The notes: generated from the letters alone by a model not told the origin. 49,228 bases of DNA from Halarsenatibacter silvermanii (GCF_900103135.1 NZ_FNGO01000019.1:1-49228), one strand, 5' to 3'. Numbered from the stretch's first letter, positions 1 to 8,517 are shown. Made by a program: numbers and translations.

Positions 1-303
1 TTTTACATTGATCACGGAAAAATCTTCTCCTCTATCAGCTGATAGCGCCATCTCTGTATTTTTTGGACAGGGAATAATATCATCTTGCTTTACTTCAGCT
101 TCTTCATCTCCTATAGCAATGGTGCCTCGCCCTGAAACTACATAAAAGAAAACATTAACCGGCACGGAATGAGATGGCACCTCATCCCCTGGTTTTAAAA
201 CTAAATTCATTATCTGAACATCTTCGTTTTTGTGAAGCTGTTTGGCAGTTACGCCTCTTTTGTTGGTTATTCCTTCGATCTCATCCATTTTAATTACTTC
301 CAT
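1..303 (-). CDS. Cupin-domain protein (3' end beyond the window)
   Basis: The first 101 codons read without a stop to the left edge, so the C-terminus is missing. The start at 303 is an ATG preceded by GGGAGGT, about 6 bases upstream. The protein is a small single-domain cupin: a GxxxPxHxxP-like first motif (PGDEVPSHSVPV, residues about 39-50) is followed by a turn and a second beta segment (VVSGRGTIAIGDEE). Cupins of this size bind a metal or small ligand or act as sensors or enzymes; the substrate cannot be read here. It is divergent from the TetR gene at 589 and has a CRP/FNR-type site in its promoter (382-397), so it is probably expressed in response to redox, nitric oxide or anaerobiosis. 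The cupin call is firm, the function open. Confidence 0.75.
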   Translation of the reverse strand, partial: MEVIKMDEIEGITNKRGVTAKQLHKNEDVQIMNLVLKPGDEVPSHSVPVNVFFYVVSGRGTIAIGDEEAEVKQDDIIPCPKNTEMALSADRGEDFSVINVK

Positions 304-354
304 TAATTTTACCTCCCAGGATAAATTTTATACTTCTGACTGAATCACAATTCA

Positions 355-397
355 ATTATATAATTTTTGCTGGATAAAATCTGTGACATTAATCACA
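355..397 (-). promoter_or_regulatory. CRP/FNR-family site and promoter of the cupin gene
   Basis: Bases 382-397 read TGTGA-N6-TCACA, with arms that match the consensus half-sites of the CRP/FNR family exactly. Reading on the minus strand, a perfect TATAAT lies at 360-355. The centre of the palindrome is about 32 bases upstream of the centre of this -10 box, which puts it close to -41 from the expected start, the class II activator position. No CRP/FNR gene is in the window, so the regulator must be elsewhere. Confidence 0.6.
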
Positions 398-520
398 CCG
401 CTTAAATAAATCAAAGAATATAAATTTCAGTTTGACAAAGGAGATGATTTATTATGATACTAGATCTGTGGAGAAATTCTCACTGTCAGATGCAGTTAAT
501 TTCAACATTGAATATATTTA

Positions 521-548
521 TTGACAGACAGATATTATTTTTGATACT
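521..548 (+). promoter_or_regulatory. Promoter of the TetR regulator gene
   Basis: TTGACA at 521-526 and GATACT at 543-548 are separated by 16 bases, a reasonable sigma-A promoter that ends about 40 bases before the start codon at 589. Confidence 0.45.
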
Positions 549-572
549 TTATGAGTGAAAGATCATTCATAA
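549..572. promoter_or_regulatory. Palindromic operator next to the TetR gene
   Basis: Two 10-base arms, TTATGAGTGA and TCATTCATAA, match as an inverted repeat in 9 of 10 positions around a 4-base centre. The site lies just after the -10 box and before the start of the TetR gene, where a bound repressor would block its own transcription. Self-repression is normal for the family; that this exact site is bound is inference. Confidence 0.5.
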
Positions 573-588
573 GAAAGGGGTGGAGGGG

Positions 589-1161
589 ATGTCCTCGGAT
601 AAAAAGGATATTATTCTGAAGGCGGCAGTAGATATATTTGCAAGGGAGGGGTTTTACAATACAAATACCGCCCTCATAACAGAAAAAGCGGGCGTGGCCG
701 TCGGTACTATCTATAATTATTTTGACAGCAAAGATGCCATACTGGAGGAGATCTTTGCTAAAGAACTGGAAGATCGTCTGCAATCCCTGGAGAAATTATC
801 CGCCAGGTCCGATCTGGCTGCCATGGAAAAGCTGGAGGAATTTTTATTTCATCATTTTGCTCGCATCAAAAATAATCCCAGTCTGGGCAGGGTGCTGGTA
901 CGAGAAAGAGAATTTCCACGCAAAAAGTCTGAAGCGATAAGAAAGTATTTTTACAGTATACCTCAAAAGATCGAAAAACTGCTCGTAGAAATAGAAAATG
1001 AAAGCGAGATCGAAATTGAAAATCCCGAAATATCAGCTGCCATAATTTTCGGTTCAATTCAGGGAATCATGGACAATGCCCTGCGCAGTGATAACCTGGA
1101 TTCGCTTGACAATGCTCACAGTGTCCTGACTTCACTGCTTAAAAAAGGTATAAAAAAATAA
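589..1161 (+). CDS. TetR/AcrR-family transcriptional regulator
   Basis: A protein of 190 residues with an N-terminal TetR helix-turn-helix (residues about 5-50: KDIILKAAVDIFAREGF ... TEKAGVAVGTIYNYFDSKD) and a helical ligand-binding domain after it. The ATG at 589 is chosen because AAAGGGG lies 8 bases upstream; a GTG at 580 in the same frame is possible but would leave almost no spacer. Family members repress a target gene until a small molecule binds. The C-terminal half resembles the FadR/YsiA-like subgroup of acyl-CoA-responsive regulators only loosely. No obvious target operon adjoins it on the same strand, and the divergent neighbour is the cupin gene. Confidence 0.85.
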   Translation: MSSDKKDIILKAAVDIFAREGFYNTNTALITEKAGVAVGTIYNYFDSKDAILEEIFAKELEDRLQSLEKLSARSDLAAMEKLEEFLFHHFARIKNNPSLGRVLVREREFPRKKSEAIRKYFYSIPQKIEKLLVEIENESEIEIENPEISAAIIFGSIQGIMDNALRSDNLDSLDNAHSVLTSLLKKGIKK

Positions 1162-1341
1162 GGATCTTCTCCATAACAGTTGTTGTGATACTTTAAGATC
1201 GGCTTAATAATGTATATTACTGGAAGCTGTAAAACGAAGTGATACTTGAGATTTTTCGCAATCCCGGTCAGTTACCTGGCCAAAAATTAAACTTAGGCAG
1301 AGAAAAATTTCTCGTGAACAGAGTTTTATAGCTTCCAATTA
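1162..1341. repeat. Dispersed intergenic repeat, copy A
   Basis: It begins with the family end GGATCTTCTCCATAACAG directly after the TetR stop codon. It contains both palindromic arms of the core: ATTACTGGAAGCT at 1216-1228 and the complement ATAGCTTCCAAT at 1329-1340. The central CCTGGCCAAAAA and GTGAACAGAG motifs shared with copies F, G and H lie between them. No coding potential is seen. Confidence 0.7.
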
Positions 1342-1345
1342 AAAG

Positions 1346-1460
1346 AGTGATTGCACTGCATAAAGTCAATTTCATAATATATCGAAAATATAATCGCCTT
1401 CATAGCAAGGATCATATCAATCAAGTTGTCAGTAAAATTGCTTTTCGCAGTGCAATCACT
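1346..1460. repeat. 115-base element with perfect 14-base inverted ends
   Basis: AGTGATTGCACTGC at 1346-1359 is repeated exactly in inverted orientation at 1447-1460. The 87 bases between are AT-rich and non-coding. It lies immediately beside repeat copy A and is not seen elsewhere in the window. It may be a small transposon derivative or a long-loop hairpin. The remaining gap to 1642 shows nothing I can name. Confidence 0.5.
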
Positions 1461-1642
1461 TAGTTCCTGGAAAAATTAGCTGTCGGATAGAAATTGAAGG
1501 CAGATGAGATTGTTTGTACCTGTTTAAACTGAGTCACCCGAAAGCTTCACACACCCTCTCTGAGCTCAATAACTTCAACAATGTTTTTACTGCCTGCTAT
1601 ATGGTATGAAACTGTCCTGGCGCACTAAAGAAGATTCATTTT

Positions 1643-2053
1643 TTATTCTTTTATGAGCTCACAGCTGGTTTCCTGCTCGGCGGCTACGGAGTTGCTGGCC
1701 GAACAGTATTTTTCGTGGGAGAGGCTGACGGCCTGCTCCAGGTCCTTCTGGCTCATATTGCTGCCGGTTACCCTCACATCTATTTCTATCTTATCAAATT
1801 TGCGCGGATAATCATCAGCTCTCTCACCGGAAATTGCTATCTCCACGTCCTCGATATCAGCCTGTTTTTTGTCGAGTATTTTGACTATATCTATCCCCAT
1901 ACAGCCGGCTATTCCGTGCAGAAGAAGCTCTAGCGGGCTCACTCCCCGATTCTCTCCACCAGCCTCACGCGAAGCGTCTGTGACTACCTCATGACCAGAA
2001 TCTCCCAGACCGGTAAAACACAGTCCACCCTGCCATTCAGATTTAATCTGCAT
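1643..2053 (-). CDS. OsmC/Ohr-family peroxide-detoxifying protein
   Basis: A 136-residue protein of the OsmC family, thiol peroxidases that reduce organic hydroperoxides in the cytoplasm. The two reactive cysteines are visible: one in LLHGIAGCMGIDIV (about residue 51) and one in KYCSASNSV (about residue 117), plus the family's SPLELLL helix. The start at 2053 has GAGGAGG upstream. It belongs to the YhfA-like OsmC branch rather than to Ohr proper, judging by length and the GCMGIDIV motif; this is a judgement from memory. It lies just downstream of rlmH on the same strand and could be co-transcribed. Confidence 0.85.
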   Translation of the reverse strand: MQIKSEWQGGLCFTGLGDSGHEVVTDASREAGGENRGVSPLELLLHGIAGCMGIDIVKILDKKQADIEDVEIAISGERADDYPRKFDKIEIDVRVTGSNMSQKDLEQAVSLSHEKYCSASNSVAAEQETSCELIKE

Positions 2054-2066
2054 ATTTAATTCCTCC

Positions 2067-2549
2067 TCATTTATGATAGGGTTCGTTTGACTTTATTTTG
2101 AAGGCTCTGTAAAGCTGTTCAAGAAGAATCAATCTGATCATCTGGTGTGTAAAAGTCATGCGCGATAGCGCGAGGGAATAATCTACGCTGTCGAGAACTT
2201 CCTCGGAGAGCCCGAGCGATCCTCCAATCAGGAAATTCAAACTGCTGTGACCCTTGACCTGCAGGTTATTTATGGACTTGGCCAGTCCTTCCGAGGTCAT
2301 CGGCTTACCCCGGGCATCAAGCGCTATATCATAACCTCTCTCAGGCAGTTTTTCCAGCAACCTTTCGCCTTCTTTTTTCTTGATGATATCGCCGGCATTT
2401 TTTTCATTTTTGCCGGCCATGCTCGCTTCTTTGACTTCTATTATGTTCAAATTACAGTATGATGATAACCTTTGAGTATATTCATTAATGCCTTGAACAA
2501 TATAATCCTCTTTTATTTTTCCCACGGCAATAACATTTATCTCCATCAT
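2067..2549 (-). CDS. rlmH: 23S rRNA (pseudouridine1915-N3)-methyltransferase RlmH
   Basis: A 160-residue SPOUT-family methyltransferase that methylates pseudouridine 1915 in helix 69 of 23S rRNA, using S-adenosylmethionine and acting on assembled 70S ribosomes. The hallmarks are the trefoil-knot segment LNFLIGGSLGLSEEV (about residues 103-117), SRMTFTHQMIRLILLEQLYRA, and the C-terminal YHK. The length equals that of the family. The start codon lies directly after the walJ stop codon, so the two are probably translated from one message; a second ATG three bases on is equally possible. The pairing walJ-rlmH is known from other Firmicutes. Confidence 0.95.
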   Translation of the reverse strand: MMEINVIAVGKIKEDYIVQGINEYTQRLSSYCNLNIIEVKEASMAGKNEKNAGDIIKKKEGERLLEKLPERGYDIALDARGKPMTSEGLAKSINNLQVKGHSSLNFLIGGSLGLSEEVLDSVDYSLALSRMTFTHQMIRLILLEQLYRAFKIKSNEPYHK

Positions 2550-2550
2550 C

Positions 2551-3378
2551 TCAGTCTACGATACCTCCTCTACAATCCGTCCGGTAATGATGGATTTCTT
2601 CTGCTTCTTTCCGTGAAGCACAGGCTAAAACTACGTCTTCTCCTACCTCCCAGCCGGCTTCTCGCAGAGAATTCTTTACTGAAATATAGGCGAGCTCCGG
2701 TCTATTATTCTCCTCGCTCAAATGGGAGAGAACGATCACAGGTTTCCTGTCCCCATCAAAAGAGAGCAGCTGCGGCAAAAGCCTGGCCGCTTCCATATTG
2801 GAAAGATGTCCTCTCTGGCCTCTGATTCTCCTCTTGAGAAAATCGGGGTAACTCCCCGTTCGCAGCAGATCTTCATCATGATTGGCTTCCAGGACCAGCA
2901 GATCCAGCCCGGCAAGTTTTGTCCTTATCTCTTCGGTAACCTGACCTATATCGGTGGCCAGCCCAAATTTATCTCCCCCGCATTCTATGGTAAAACCTAT
3001 CGGTTCGGAAGCATCATGGGGGAGGGAAAAACAATCAACCTGAAGATCTCCCATTCTGTAACTGCCGCCGGCAGATATTTTTCCTCCCAGGCTCACTTCA
3101 CCCAGTTTTTCGCTGCAGGCGGACAGAGTGCCCGGGCTGGCAAATATAGGAAGCTCATATCGCCGGGATAAAACTCCAGCTCCATTGATATGATCACTGT
3201 GTTCATGAGTCAGGAGCAGCGCATCCAGATCCTCCGGATTCCGCTCTATCCGCTCAAGCCTTTTCTTTATCTCTCGGCCGCTCAGTCCTGCGTCTATCAA
3301 TATCTCGGTGCCTTCGCCGGCGACATATATCGAGTTACCTGAACTGCCGCTGGCCAGCACTGCCATCTGTAATGACAA
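2551..3378 (-). CDS. walJ: MBL-fold metallo-hydrolase, WalJ/YycJ type
   Basis: A metallo-beta-lactamase-fold protein of 275 residues. It starts MSLQMAVLASGSSGNS, as family members do, and has the metal motif THEHSDH (HxHxDH) near residue 55 and later Asp/His ligands (LATDIGQ, LEANHDEDLL, LSHLSEENN). WalJ proteins are thought to act as nucleases or DNA-processing enzymes linked to the WalKR cell-wall two-component locus in Bacillus. I chose TTG at 3378, which has AGGTGA about 6 bases upstream and gives the usual N-terminus; longer starts to 3417 lack a good ribosome site. It is directly upstream of rlmH. No walK or walR is in the window. Confidence 0.85.
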   Translation of the reverse strand: MSLQMAVLASGSSGNSIYVAGEGTEILIDAGLSGREIKKRLERIERNPEDLDALLLTHEHSDHINGAGVLSRRYELPIFASPGTLSACSEKLGEVSLGGKISAGGSYRMGDLQVDCFSLPHDASEPIGFTIECGGDKFGLATDIGQVTEEIRTKLAGLDLLVLEANHDEDLLRTGSYPDFLKRRIRGQRGHLSNMEAARLLPQLLSFDGDRKPVIVLSHLSEENNRPELAYISVKNSLREAGWEVGEDVVLACASRKEAEEIHHYRTDCRGGIVD

Positions 3379-3480
3379 TTTTATCACCTCATTTTGCTTA
3401 AAAATAGCCGGGCTCAAAAGAAGGACTTTCCTCCCATAAAGAGAAATTACTATTAAGCCCAGAAAATCAGGAGGAATATA

Positions 3481-4545
3481 ATGATAAAAGTTCTCGTTGT
3501 TGATGATTCAGCTTTTATGAGAAAAATCTTTTCGGAGAATATAAATTCTGACCCTGAACTGACAGTGATAGATACCGCCCGCAATGGAAAAAAGGCACTT
3601 GAGAAGTTAGAATCTTTAAATCCAGATATTTTAACACTCGATATAGAGATGCCTGAGATGGACGGTCTGACAACTTTGCAGAAACTAAACGAAAAGTACC
3701 CTGATCTTCCGGTCCTCATGGTCAGCGCCCTGGACAACCGCGATACGGTAATGAAAGCACTGGATATGGGAGCTTTCGATTTCATCCCTAAACCCTCCGG
3801 CTCGATCTCGCTGGAAATCGATGACATAGCCGATGAACTTCTGGTCAAGCTCAAAGCGGGAGCCAGAGCCGGGTCAAAAACAGCCTCTGCTTCTACTCCT
3901 GCAGCCGCTGAAAAACCCACAATCCAAAAAAAATCTCCTGACAGAGAGAAAAAAACTGTATCCCCCCGCCGGGATGAATTTCCTGTTGTGGCTATAGGAG
4001 CCTCTTCTGGAGGACCGAAAGCTATCAAGCACGTTATGATGCATCTTCCAGCTGATTTCCCTGCCGCTCTGGCCATAGTTCAGCATATGCCGGCCGGTTT
4101 TACCGCTTCGCTCGCCAGCCGCCTCGACAAAGAAACCTCTTTAAACGTTCAGGAAGCTGAAAGCGGAGACCGCTTAAAGCCAGGTTCCGCACTTCTGGCG
4201 CCGGGCGACTATCATATGGAATTTGAAGGAATCAGAGCCAGACTAAATCAAAAACCTAAAAAATGGGGAGTCAGACCCTGTGCTGATTATATGTTGAGCT
4301 CGCTGGCTGAAAGTTTCGGCAGCAGAGTAATCGGTGTAATTCTCACCGGCATGGGCAGCGACGGCGGCGAGGGAATGAAAATGGTTAAATCCAGAGGCGG
4401 ATATGGAATCATCGAAGATAAAAGCACCGCTCTGGTCTATGGAATGCCTGAATCAGCCATAAAAAAAGACGCCTACGATATAATTCTTCCGCGCCCCAAA
4501 ATACCCCGCGAGATCACCAAAATAGTGGAAAGGAGACTGGTCTAA
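3481..4545 (+). CDS. cheB: Chemotaxis protein-glutamate methylesterase/deamidase CheB
   Basis: A 354-residue two-domain protein. Residues 1-120 are a response-regulator receiver with phospho-acceptor Asp54 (LTLDIEMPEMDG) and acidic DD at 8-9. A charged linker follows (about 125-165). Residues 167-354 are the methylesterase domain with catalytic Ser175 (GASSGG), His202 (QHMPAGFT) and Asp294 (GMGSDGG). It removes methyl groups from chemoreceptors, resetting them for adaptation. The start at 3481 has AGGAGG upstream. cheR follows two bases after its stop. No receptors, CheA or CheY are in the window, so the rest of the chemotaxis set lies elsewhere. Confidence 0.95.
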   Translation: MIKVLVVDDSAFMRKIFSENINSDPELTVIDTARNGKKALEKLESLNPDILTLDIEMPEMDGLTTLQKLNEKYPDLPVLMVSALDNRDTVMKALDMGAFDFIPKPSGSISLEIDDIADELLVKLKAGARAGSKTASASTPAAAEKPTIQKKSPDREKKTVSPRRDEFPVVAIGASSGGPKAIKHVMMHLPADFPAALAIVQHMPAGFTASLASRLDKETSLNVQEAESGDRLKPGSALLAPGDYHMEFEGIRARLNQKPKKWGVRPCADYMLSSLAESFGSRVIGVILTGMGSDGGEGMKMVKSRGGYGIIEDKSTALVYGMPESAIKKDAYDIILPRPKIPREITKIVERRLV

Positions 4546-4546
4546 A

Positions 4547-5326
4547 TTGGACTTCATGGAATTTAAGGATGAAGCCGCAGAACTATTAAATCTCAATCTG
4601 GATGGTTATAAGCTGAAGAGAGTCGAAAGACGAACCAAAAGCCTGATGCGCAGACACGATATCGATGATTTTGACGAATGTCTGGAAAAACTCGAACGCG
4701 ACAGCGAATTCAGAGCTGCTTATTTAAACCACTTCACCATAAATACTTCCGAATTTTACCGAAATCCTGACAGTTTCGAATATCTGGAAGAGAAGATACT
4801 GCCCGAACTTCTGGAAGAACACGGTTCGATAAATATATGGAGTGCTCCCTGCTCAAATGGATCCGAGCCCTATACGCTGGCGATTATTCTCAATGAAATG
4901 GGAGTTAAGAAAAGAAATTATTCGATTCTCGCCAGCGATATAGACCCGGAAATTCTTGAAAAAGCCGCAGAGGGTATTTATCCAGAAAAAGCACTCAAGA
5001 ACGTTCCAGATGAACTCATTGATAAATATTTTAACCAAATTTCAGATGAGCGAGACTCCCATCAGCTCAAAAAGAAGATCAGGAATGAAGTCGAATTCAA
5101 GAAAATGGACCTCATCAACAAAGGCTTTCAAAATGACTGGCACCTGATATTGAGCAGAAATTTCTTTATCTATCTGACCAAAGATCTCAAACAGGAGCTC
5201 ACCCAAAAATTCGTCGATGTGCTCAATCCCGGCTGTTATCTTTTCCTGGGCAATACAGAATTTATATTCAATCCGAATAAGTTTAATCTGGAAAAGGTAC
5301 AGATGTCATTTTATCAGAAAAATTAA
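4547..5326 (+). CDS. cheR: Chemotaxis protein methyltransferase CheR
   Basis: A 259-residue SAM-dependent methyltransferase that methylates chemoreceptor glutamates, opposing CheB. Visible motifs are TINTSEFYRNPDSF (about 64-77, receptor and SAM contacts), the SAM loop IWSAPCSNGSEPYTLAI, ILASDIDPEIL, and ILSRNFFIYL. The usual GCSTGEEPY is here APCSNGSEPY, a mild change. The start is a TTG at 4547 with GGAGA about 10 bases upstream; the in-frame ATG at 4556 lies further from this site. Translation is probably coupled to cheB. Confidence 0.93.
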   Translation: MDFMEFKDEAAELLNLNLDGYKLKRVERRTKSLMRRHDIDDFDECLEKLERDSEFRAAYLNHFTINTSEFYRNPDSFEYLEEKILPELLEEHGSINIWSAPCSNGSEPYTLAIILNEMGVKKRNYSILASDIDPEILEKAAEGIYPEKALKNVPDELIDKYFNQISDERDSHQLKKKIRNEVEFKKMDLINKGFQNDWHLILSRNFFIYLTKDLKQELTQKFVDVLNPGCYLFLGNTEFIFNPNKFNLEKVQMSFYQKN

Positions 5327-5388
5327 ATCATAGCAATGGTCGTAACATCGGTGCTGTCTGTTTGGCTGTACAGTTTGCCGGCATGCTG

Positions 5389-6054
5389 CTAATTTTCTTC
5401 TTCCTCTTCCTGTTCTTCTCTCTCCTGCCAGCTGAGATGATAGATCAAACTGACTATTCCCACAGCAAGATCTTCGTTTCTGACCGCCACTTCATCGGGA
5501 ACATAAAGCCGGGTCGGAGCAAAGTTCCATATAGCTTTAACCCCGGCTTCTATCAGCTTCTCTGCCACATTTTGAGCCGCTTCTGCCGGTACAGCTATTA
5601 TTCCTACCTTGACGTCTTCCTCTTCAATTGTTTCCTCCAGTTCCTTGGTGCTGCGCACAGTCAAATTTTCTATTCTATTATCGATTTTATTGAGGTCATT
5701 ATCAAAAGCTCCCACTATATCAAGACCCATCTTCTCGAAACCATCATAATTGACCAGGGCTCTACCGAGGTTGCCGGCCCCGACCAAAACAGTCTGCCAT
5801 TTTCTGTCTACACCCAGAATCTCGCCCACAGATTTCTTCAGGTCATGAACATTATAACCCACTCCCCTGCGTCCAAATTCGCCGTAATAGGAAAGATCCT
5901 TGCGCACCTGAGTCGGTGGTATACCCAGCCTGCCGCCCAGCTCCTTGGAAGAAACCACGTCCACTTCTTCAAACTTATCGAGTTTATCCAGGCAGCGGTA
6001 GTATAGAGGAAGCCTTTCGATGGTCGCTTTCGGGATCGAATCTTTATCCTTCAT
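5389..6054 (-). CDS. rex: Redox-sensing transcriptional repressor Rex
   Basis: A 221-residue repressor that senses the NADH/NAD+ ratio and controls fermentation and respiration genes. It has an N-terminal winged helix (RLPLYYRCLDKL, then SKELGGRLGIPPTQVRKDLSYYGEFGRRGVGY) and a Rossmann fold with TVLVGAGNLGRALV near residue 90. The C-terminus ends in an unusual run of glutamates. The gene stands alone, convergent with cheR. I did not find a clear Rex palindrome (TTGTGAA-N4-TTCACAA type) in the gaps of this window. Confidence 0.95.
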   Translation of the reverse strand: MKDKDSIPKATIERLPLYYRCLDKLDKFEEVDVVSSKELGGRLGIPPTQVRKDLSYYGEFGRRGVGYNVHDLKKSVGEILGVDRKWQTVLVGAGNLGRALVNYDGFEKMGLDIVGAFDNDLNKIDNRIENLTVRSTKELEETIEEEDVKVGIIAVPAEAAQNVAEKLIEAGVKAIWNFAPTRLYVPDEVAVRNEDLAVGIVSLIYHLSWQEREEQEEEEEN

Positions 6055-6195
6055 AATATCCCCCCAGTTTAGAATTATTTATGTCAAAGATTTTGAATTC
6101 TTCGCTATAATGGATAATGATTGAAATTTACTATAATGCATGTTAATTATAGCACAAAAAAAGCTATTATCGCAAAAATAACACCATATAGAAAA

Positions 6196-6241
6196 AAGTC
6201 AGGAAGCGCCCCTTCTTTCAGCCTGCATGATCAGAAAGAAG
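6196..6241 (-). terminator. Possible terminator after metG
   Basis: CTTCTTTC at 6212-6219 and GAAAGAAG at 6234-6241 form an 8-base stem. On the minus strand this is followed by a GC-rich step and then TTTTTT (6192-6197 region). The distance from stem to T-run is longer than usual, so this is a weak call. Confidence 0.3.
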
Positions 6242-6267
6242 AGGCATTACTGTATCTGTTAAAATTA

Positions 6268-8229
6268 TCAGCTGATTTCCGCTCCCGGTTCAACCCGGAC
6301 ATCGGGCTCGAGCAGAGAAAGCGATCCGTCTTTATCTTCAGCGGCCAGCAGCATCCCCTGAGATTCAACTCCAAAAATCTCTGCCGGTTCCAGATTTTCG
6401 ATGACAGCTATCTGTTTATCCATAAGCTCTTCGGCGCTGTAATGCCGGGCCAGACCGGCAACCAGCTGTCTTTTTTCATCTTCTCCTATTTCGATGACCA
6501 GCCTGAGCAGCTTATCGCTTCCCGAAATTCTTTCGGCTTCTTCTATTTTGGCAACTTTCAATTCCAGTCTCTGAAATTCCCGGAAAGAAATCAAACCCTC
6601 AGGCATCTCCTTTTTTTCTTCCTGGGTCTGTTCTGTTTCACTATCGACTTCTTCGGTTTCTTCTTTACCGGCAAAGTATTCCTCCAAATCGATGCGCGGA
6701 TAAATAGGGTCTCCTTTGCGGACTGATCTGCCGACAGGAAGCTGACCCCATTCATCAAGGTCGGACCAGTCCGACATAACGATTTCACGCCGGCAGCCCA
6801 TCTGATGTCCGATCTCCTCGGGGGTGTCCACCATAAAGGGCTTGAGCATGATGGAGATAAACCTCAAAGCCTCCAGAAGATTATACAGAACTGTTTTTAA
6901 CCTGTCGTGCTGATCTTCATCTTCAGCCAATATCCAGGGTCTGGTCTCATCTATATATTTGTTGCTGCGGCGAACAAAATTCATAAGCTCTTCAAGCGCC
7001 TGAGTATAGCGGAGACCATCTATCTGATCTGCCACGGATCGGGCTGTTTTAAGCGCCATATTTTTGAGATCTTTATCAATCTCAGACTTTTTATCCGGAG
7101 CCGGGATAACACCGGCAAAATTCTGTTCCACCATGCTTAGAGTGCGGTGAAGTAGATTGCCTAAATCATTGGCCAGATCGGAGTTTATGCGGTTAATCAA
7201 AGCTTCGGTCGAATAGGTTCCGTCAGAGCCAAAAGGTACTTCCCGCAGCAGATAATAACGGATGGCATCGCGGCCGAAGTCTTCAGAAAGCTCCATGGGA
7301 TCGACCACATTACCGCGCGATTTGGACATCTTGCCGGTTTCTGTCAAAAGCCATCCATGGCCAAAAACCTGCTCGGGCAGGGGAAGATCAAGCCCCATAA
7401 GAATTGCCGGCCAGATGATAGTATGAAAGCGAAGAATATCTTTACCGACGATGTGAATATCAGCCGGCCAGTATTTTTCAAATCTTTGGTCGGACTCCGG
7501 ATAACCCAGAGCAGTTATATAATTGCTGAGAGCGTCGATCCAGACGTATACCACGTGATCTTCATCGAAAGGTACATCGATGCCCCAATCGAATGTGGTC
7601 CGGGAGACGGAGAGATCCTCAAGTCCGTCTTCAATGAAGCTCAACATCTCGTTTCTTCTCGATTCCGGCTGAATAAACTGAGGATTTTCCTTGATGTGGC
7701 TGTAAAGATCATCTGCGTAATCGCTCAATCTGAAAAAATAACTCTCTTCTTCCACCCATTCCAGCTCACGGCCGCAGTCAGGACATTCGTTCTCCGTGCC
7801 GATTTGATGCTCACGCCAGTAAGTTTCACAGGGAGTACAGTACCAGCCTTCGTATTCATCCAGGTAAATATCCCCTTTATCATGAAGCGTATCGAAGATA
7901 TGTTGGACTGCATCTTTATGATACTGGTCGGTCGTGCGTATGAATTGATCATAATCGATACCCAGAGTTTGCCAGAGGTCGACGAAGGTGCCGACAATTT
8001 CATCAACAAAATCTTTGGGATTTTCTTCGGCTTCAGCAGCCCTTCTCTCGATTTTTTGTCCGTGCTCATCGGAACCTGTCAAAAACACGGTGTCGTAACC
8101 TTTCATCTCCTTAAAGCGGGCGATGGCATCAGCTGCAACGGTGGTATATGCATGTCCTATATGGAGCCTGTCGCTGGGATAATAAATGGGTGTGGTAACG
8201 TAAAAAGTATCAGACTGTTCTTCCGTCAT
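6268..8229 (-). CDS. metG: Methionyl-tRNA synthetase with C-terminal tRNA-binding domain
   Basis: A 653-residue class I synthetase that charges tRNA-Met. HIGH is at residues 23-26 and KMSKS at 300-304. The connective peptide has a four-cysteine zinc knuckle (Cys131, 134, 149, 152). The anticodon-binding helices follow, then an acidic linker (about residues 520-545) and a C-terminal EMAP/Trbp111-type domain (from about 548) that makes the enzyme a dimer and strengthens tRNA binding. The start at 8229 has GAGGGG 7 bases upstream. In Bacillus the same gene lies shortly downstream of rsmI, as here; the gap between them holds repeat copy B. Confidence 0.97.
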   Translation of the reverse strand: MTEEQSDTFYVTTPIYYPSDRLHIGHAYTTVAADAIARFKEMKGYDTVFLTGSDEHGQKIERRAAEAEENPKDFVDEIVGTFVDLWQTLGIDYDQFIRTTDQYHKDAVQHIFDTLHDKGDIYLDEYEGWYCTPCETYWREHQIGTENECPDCGRELEWVEEESYFFRLSDYADDLYSHIKENPQFIQPESRRNEMLSFIEDGLEDLSVSRTTFDWGIDVPFDEDHVVYVWIDALSNYITALGYPESDQRFEKYWPADIHIVGKDILRFHTIIWPAILMGLDLPLPEQVFGHGWLLTETGKMSKSRGNVVDPMELSEDFGRDAIRYYLLREVPFGSDGTYSTEALINRINSDLANDLGNLLHRTLSMVEQNFAGVIPAPDKKSEIDKDLKNMALKTARSVADQIDGLRYTQALEELMNFVRRSNKYIDETRPWILAEDEDQHDRLKTVLYNLLEALRFISIMLKPFMVDTPEEIGHQMGCRREIVMSDWSDLDEWGQLPVGRSVRKGDPIYPRIDLEEYFAGKEETEEVDSETEQTQEEKKEMPEGLISFREFQRLELKVAKIEEAERISGSDKLLRLVIEIGEDEKRQLVAGLARHYSAEELMDKQIAVIENLEPAEIFGVESQGMLLAAEDKDGSLSLLEPDVRVEPGAEIS

Positions 8230-8269
8230 TATTCATCCCCTCATTTTTGTCTTTAGATTTATAAATTTA

Positions 8270-8478
8270 GGATCTTCTCAATGTCAGCTGATTTAATATA
8301 GTTTAAATCATATTCATACTGCTTATTACTGGAAGCTGACCCGAACTTTGAAAAATTTCCAGTATCACTTCGCTTTATAGCTTCCGATACTCTTTAAGCC
8401 CCGGCAATTAAGATTATAAGCAACGCTGAGTATACAGTATATATGAAAATTTAACCAGCTGTATTCGAAGAAAAACCT
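8270..8478. repeat. Dispersed intergenic repeat, copy B
   Basis: Both ends are present: GGATCTTCTCAATGTCAGCTG at 8270-8290 (quoted ends differ slightly among copies) and the inverted AACCAGCTG...GAAGAAAAACCT finishing near 8478. The core is compact: ACTGGAAGCTGACCC at 8328 and the complementary GCTTTATAGCTTCC near 8382-8395. It fills almost the whole metG-rsmI gap. No gene is seen in it. Confidence 0.7.
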
Positions 8479-8517
8479 GATTTTATGTTTTTGATATAAT
8501 ATGGTTAACTTTATTCT

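Noticed and set aside
6055-6267. Rex operator in the rex/metG gap
   Set aside because: AT-rich half-site-like stretches are present, but no TTGTGA-type palindrome of adequate quality.
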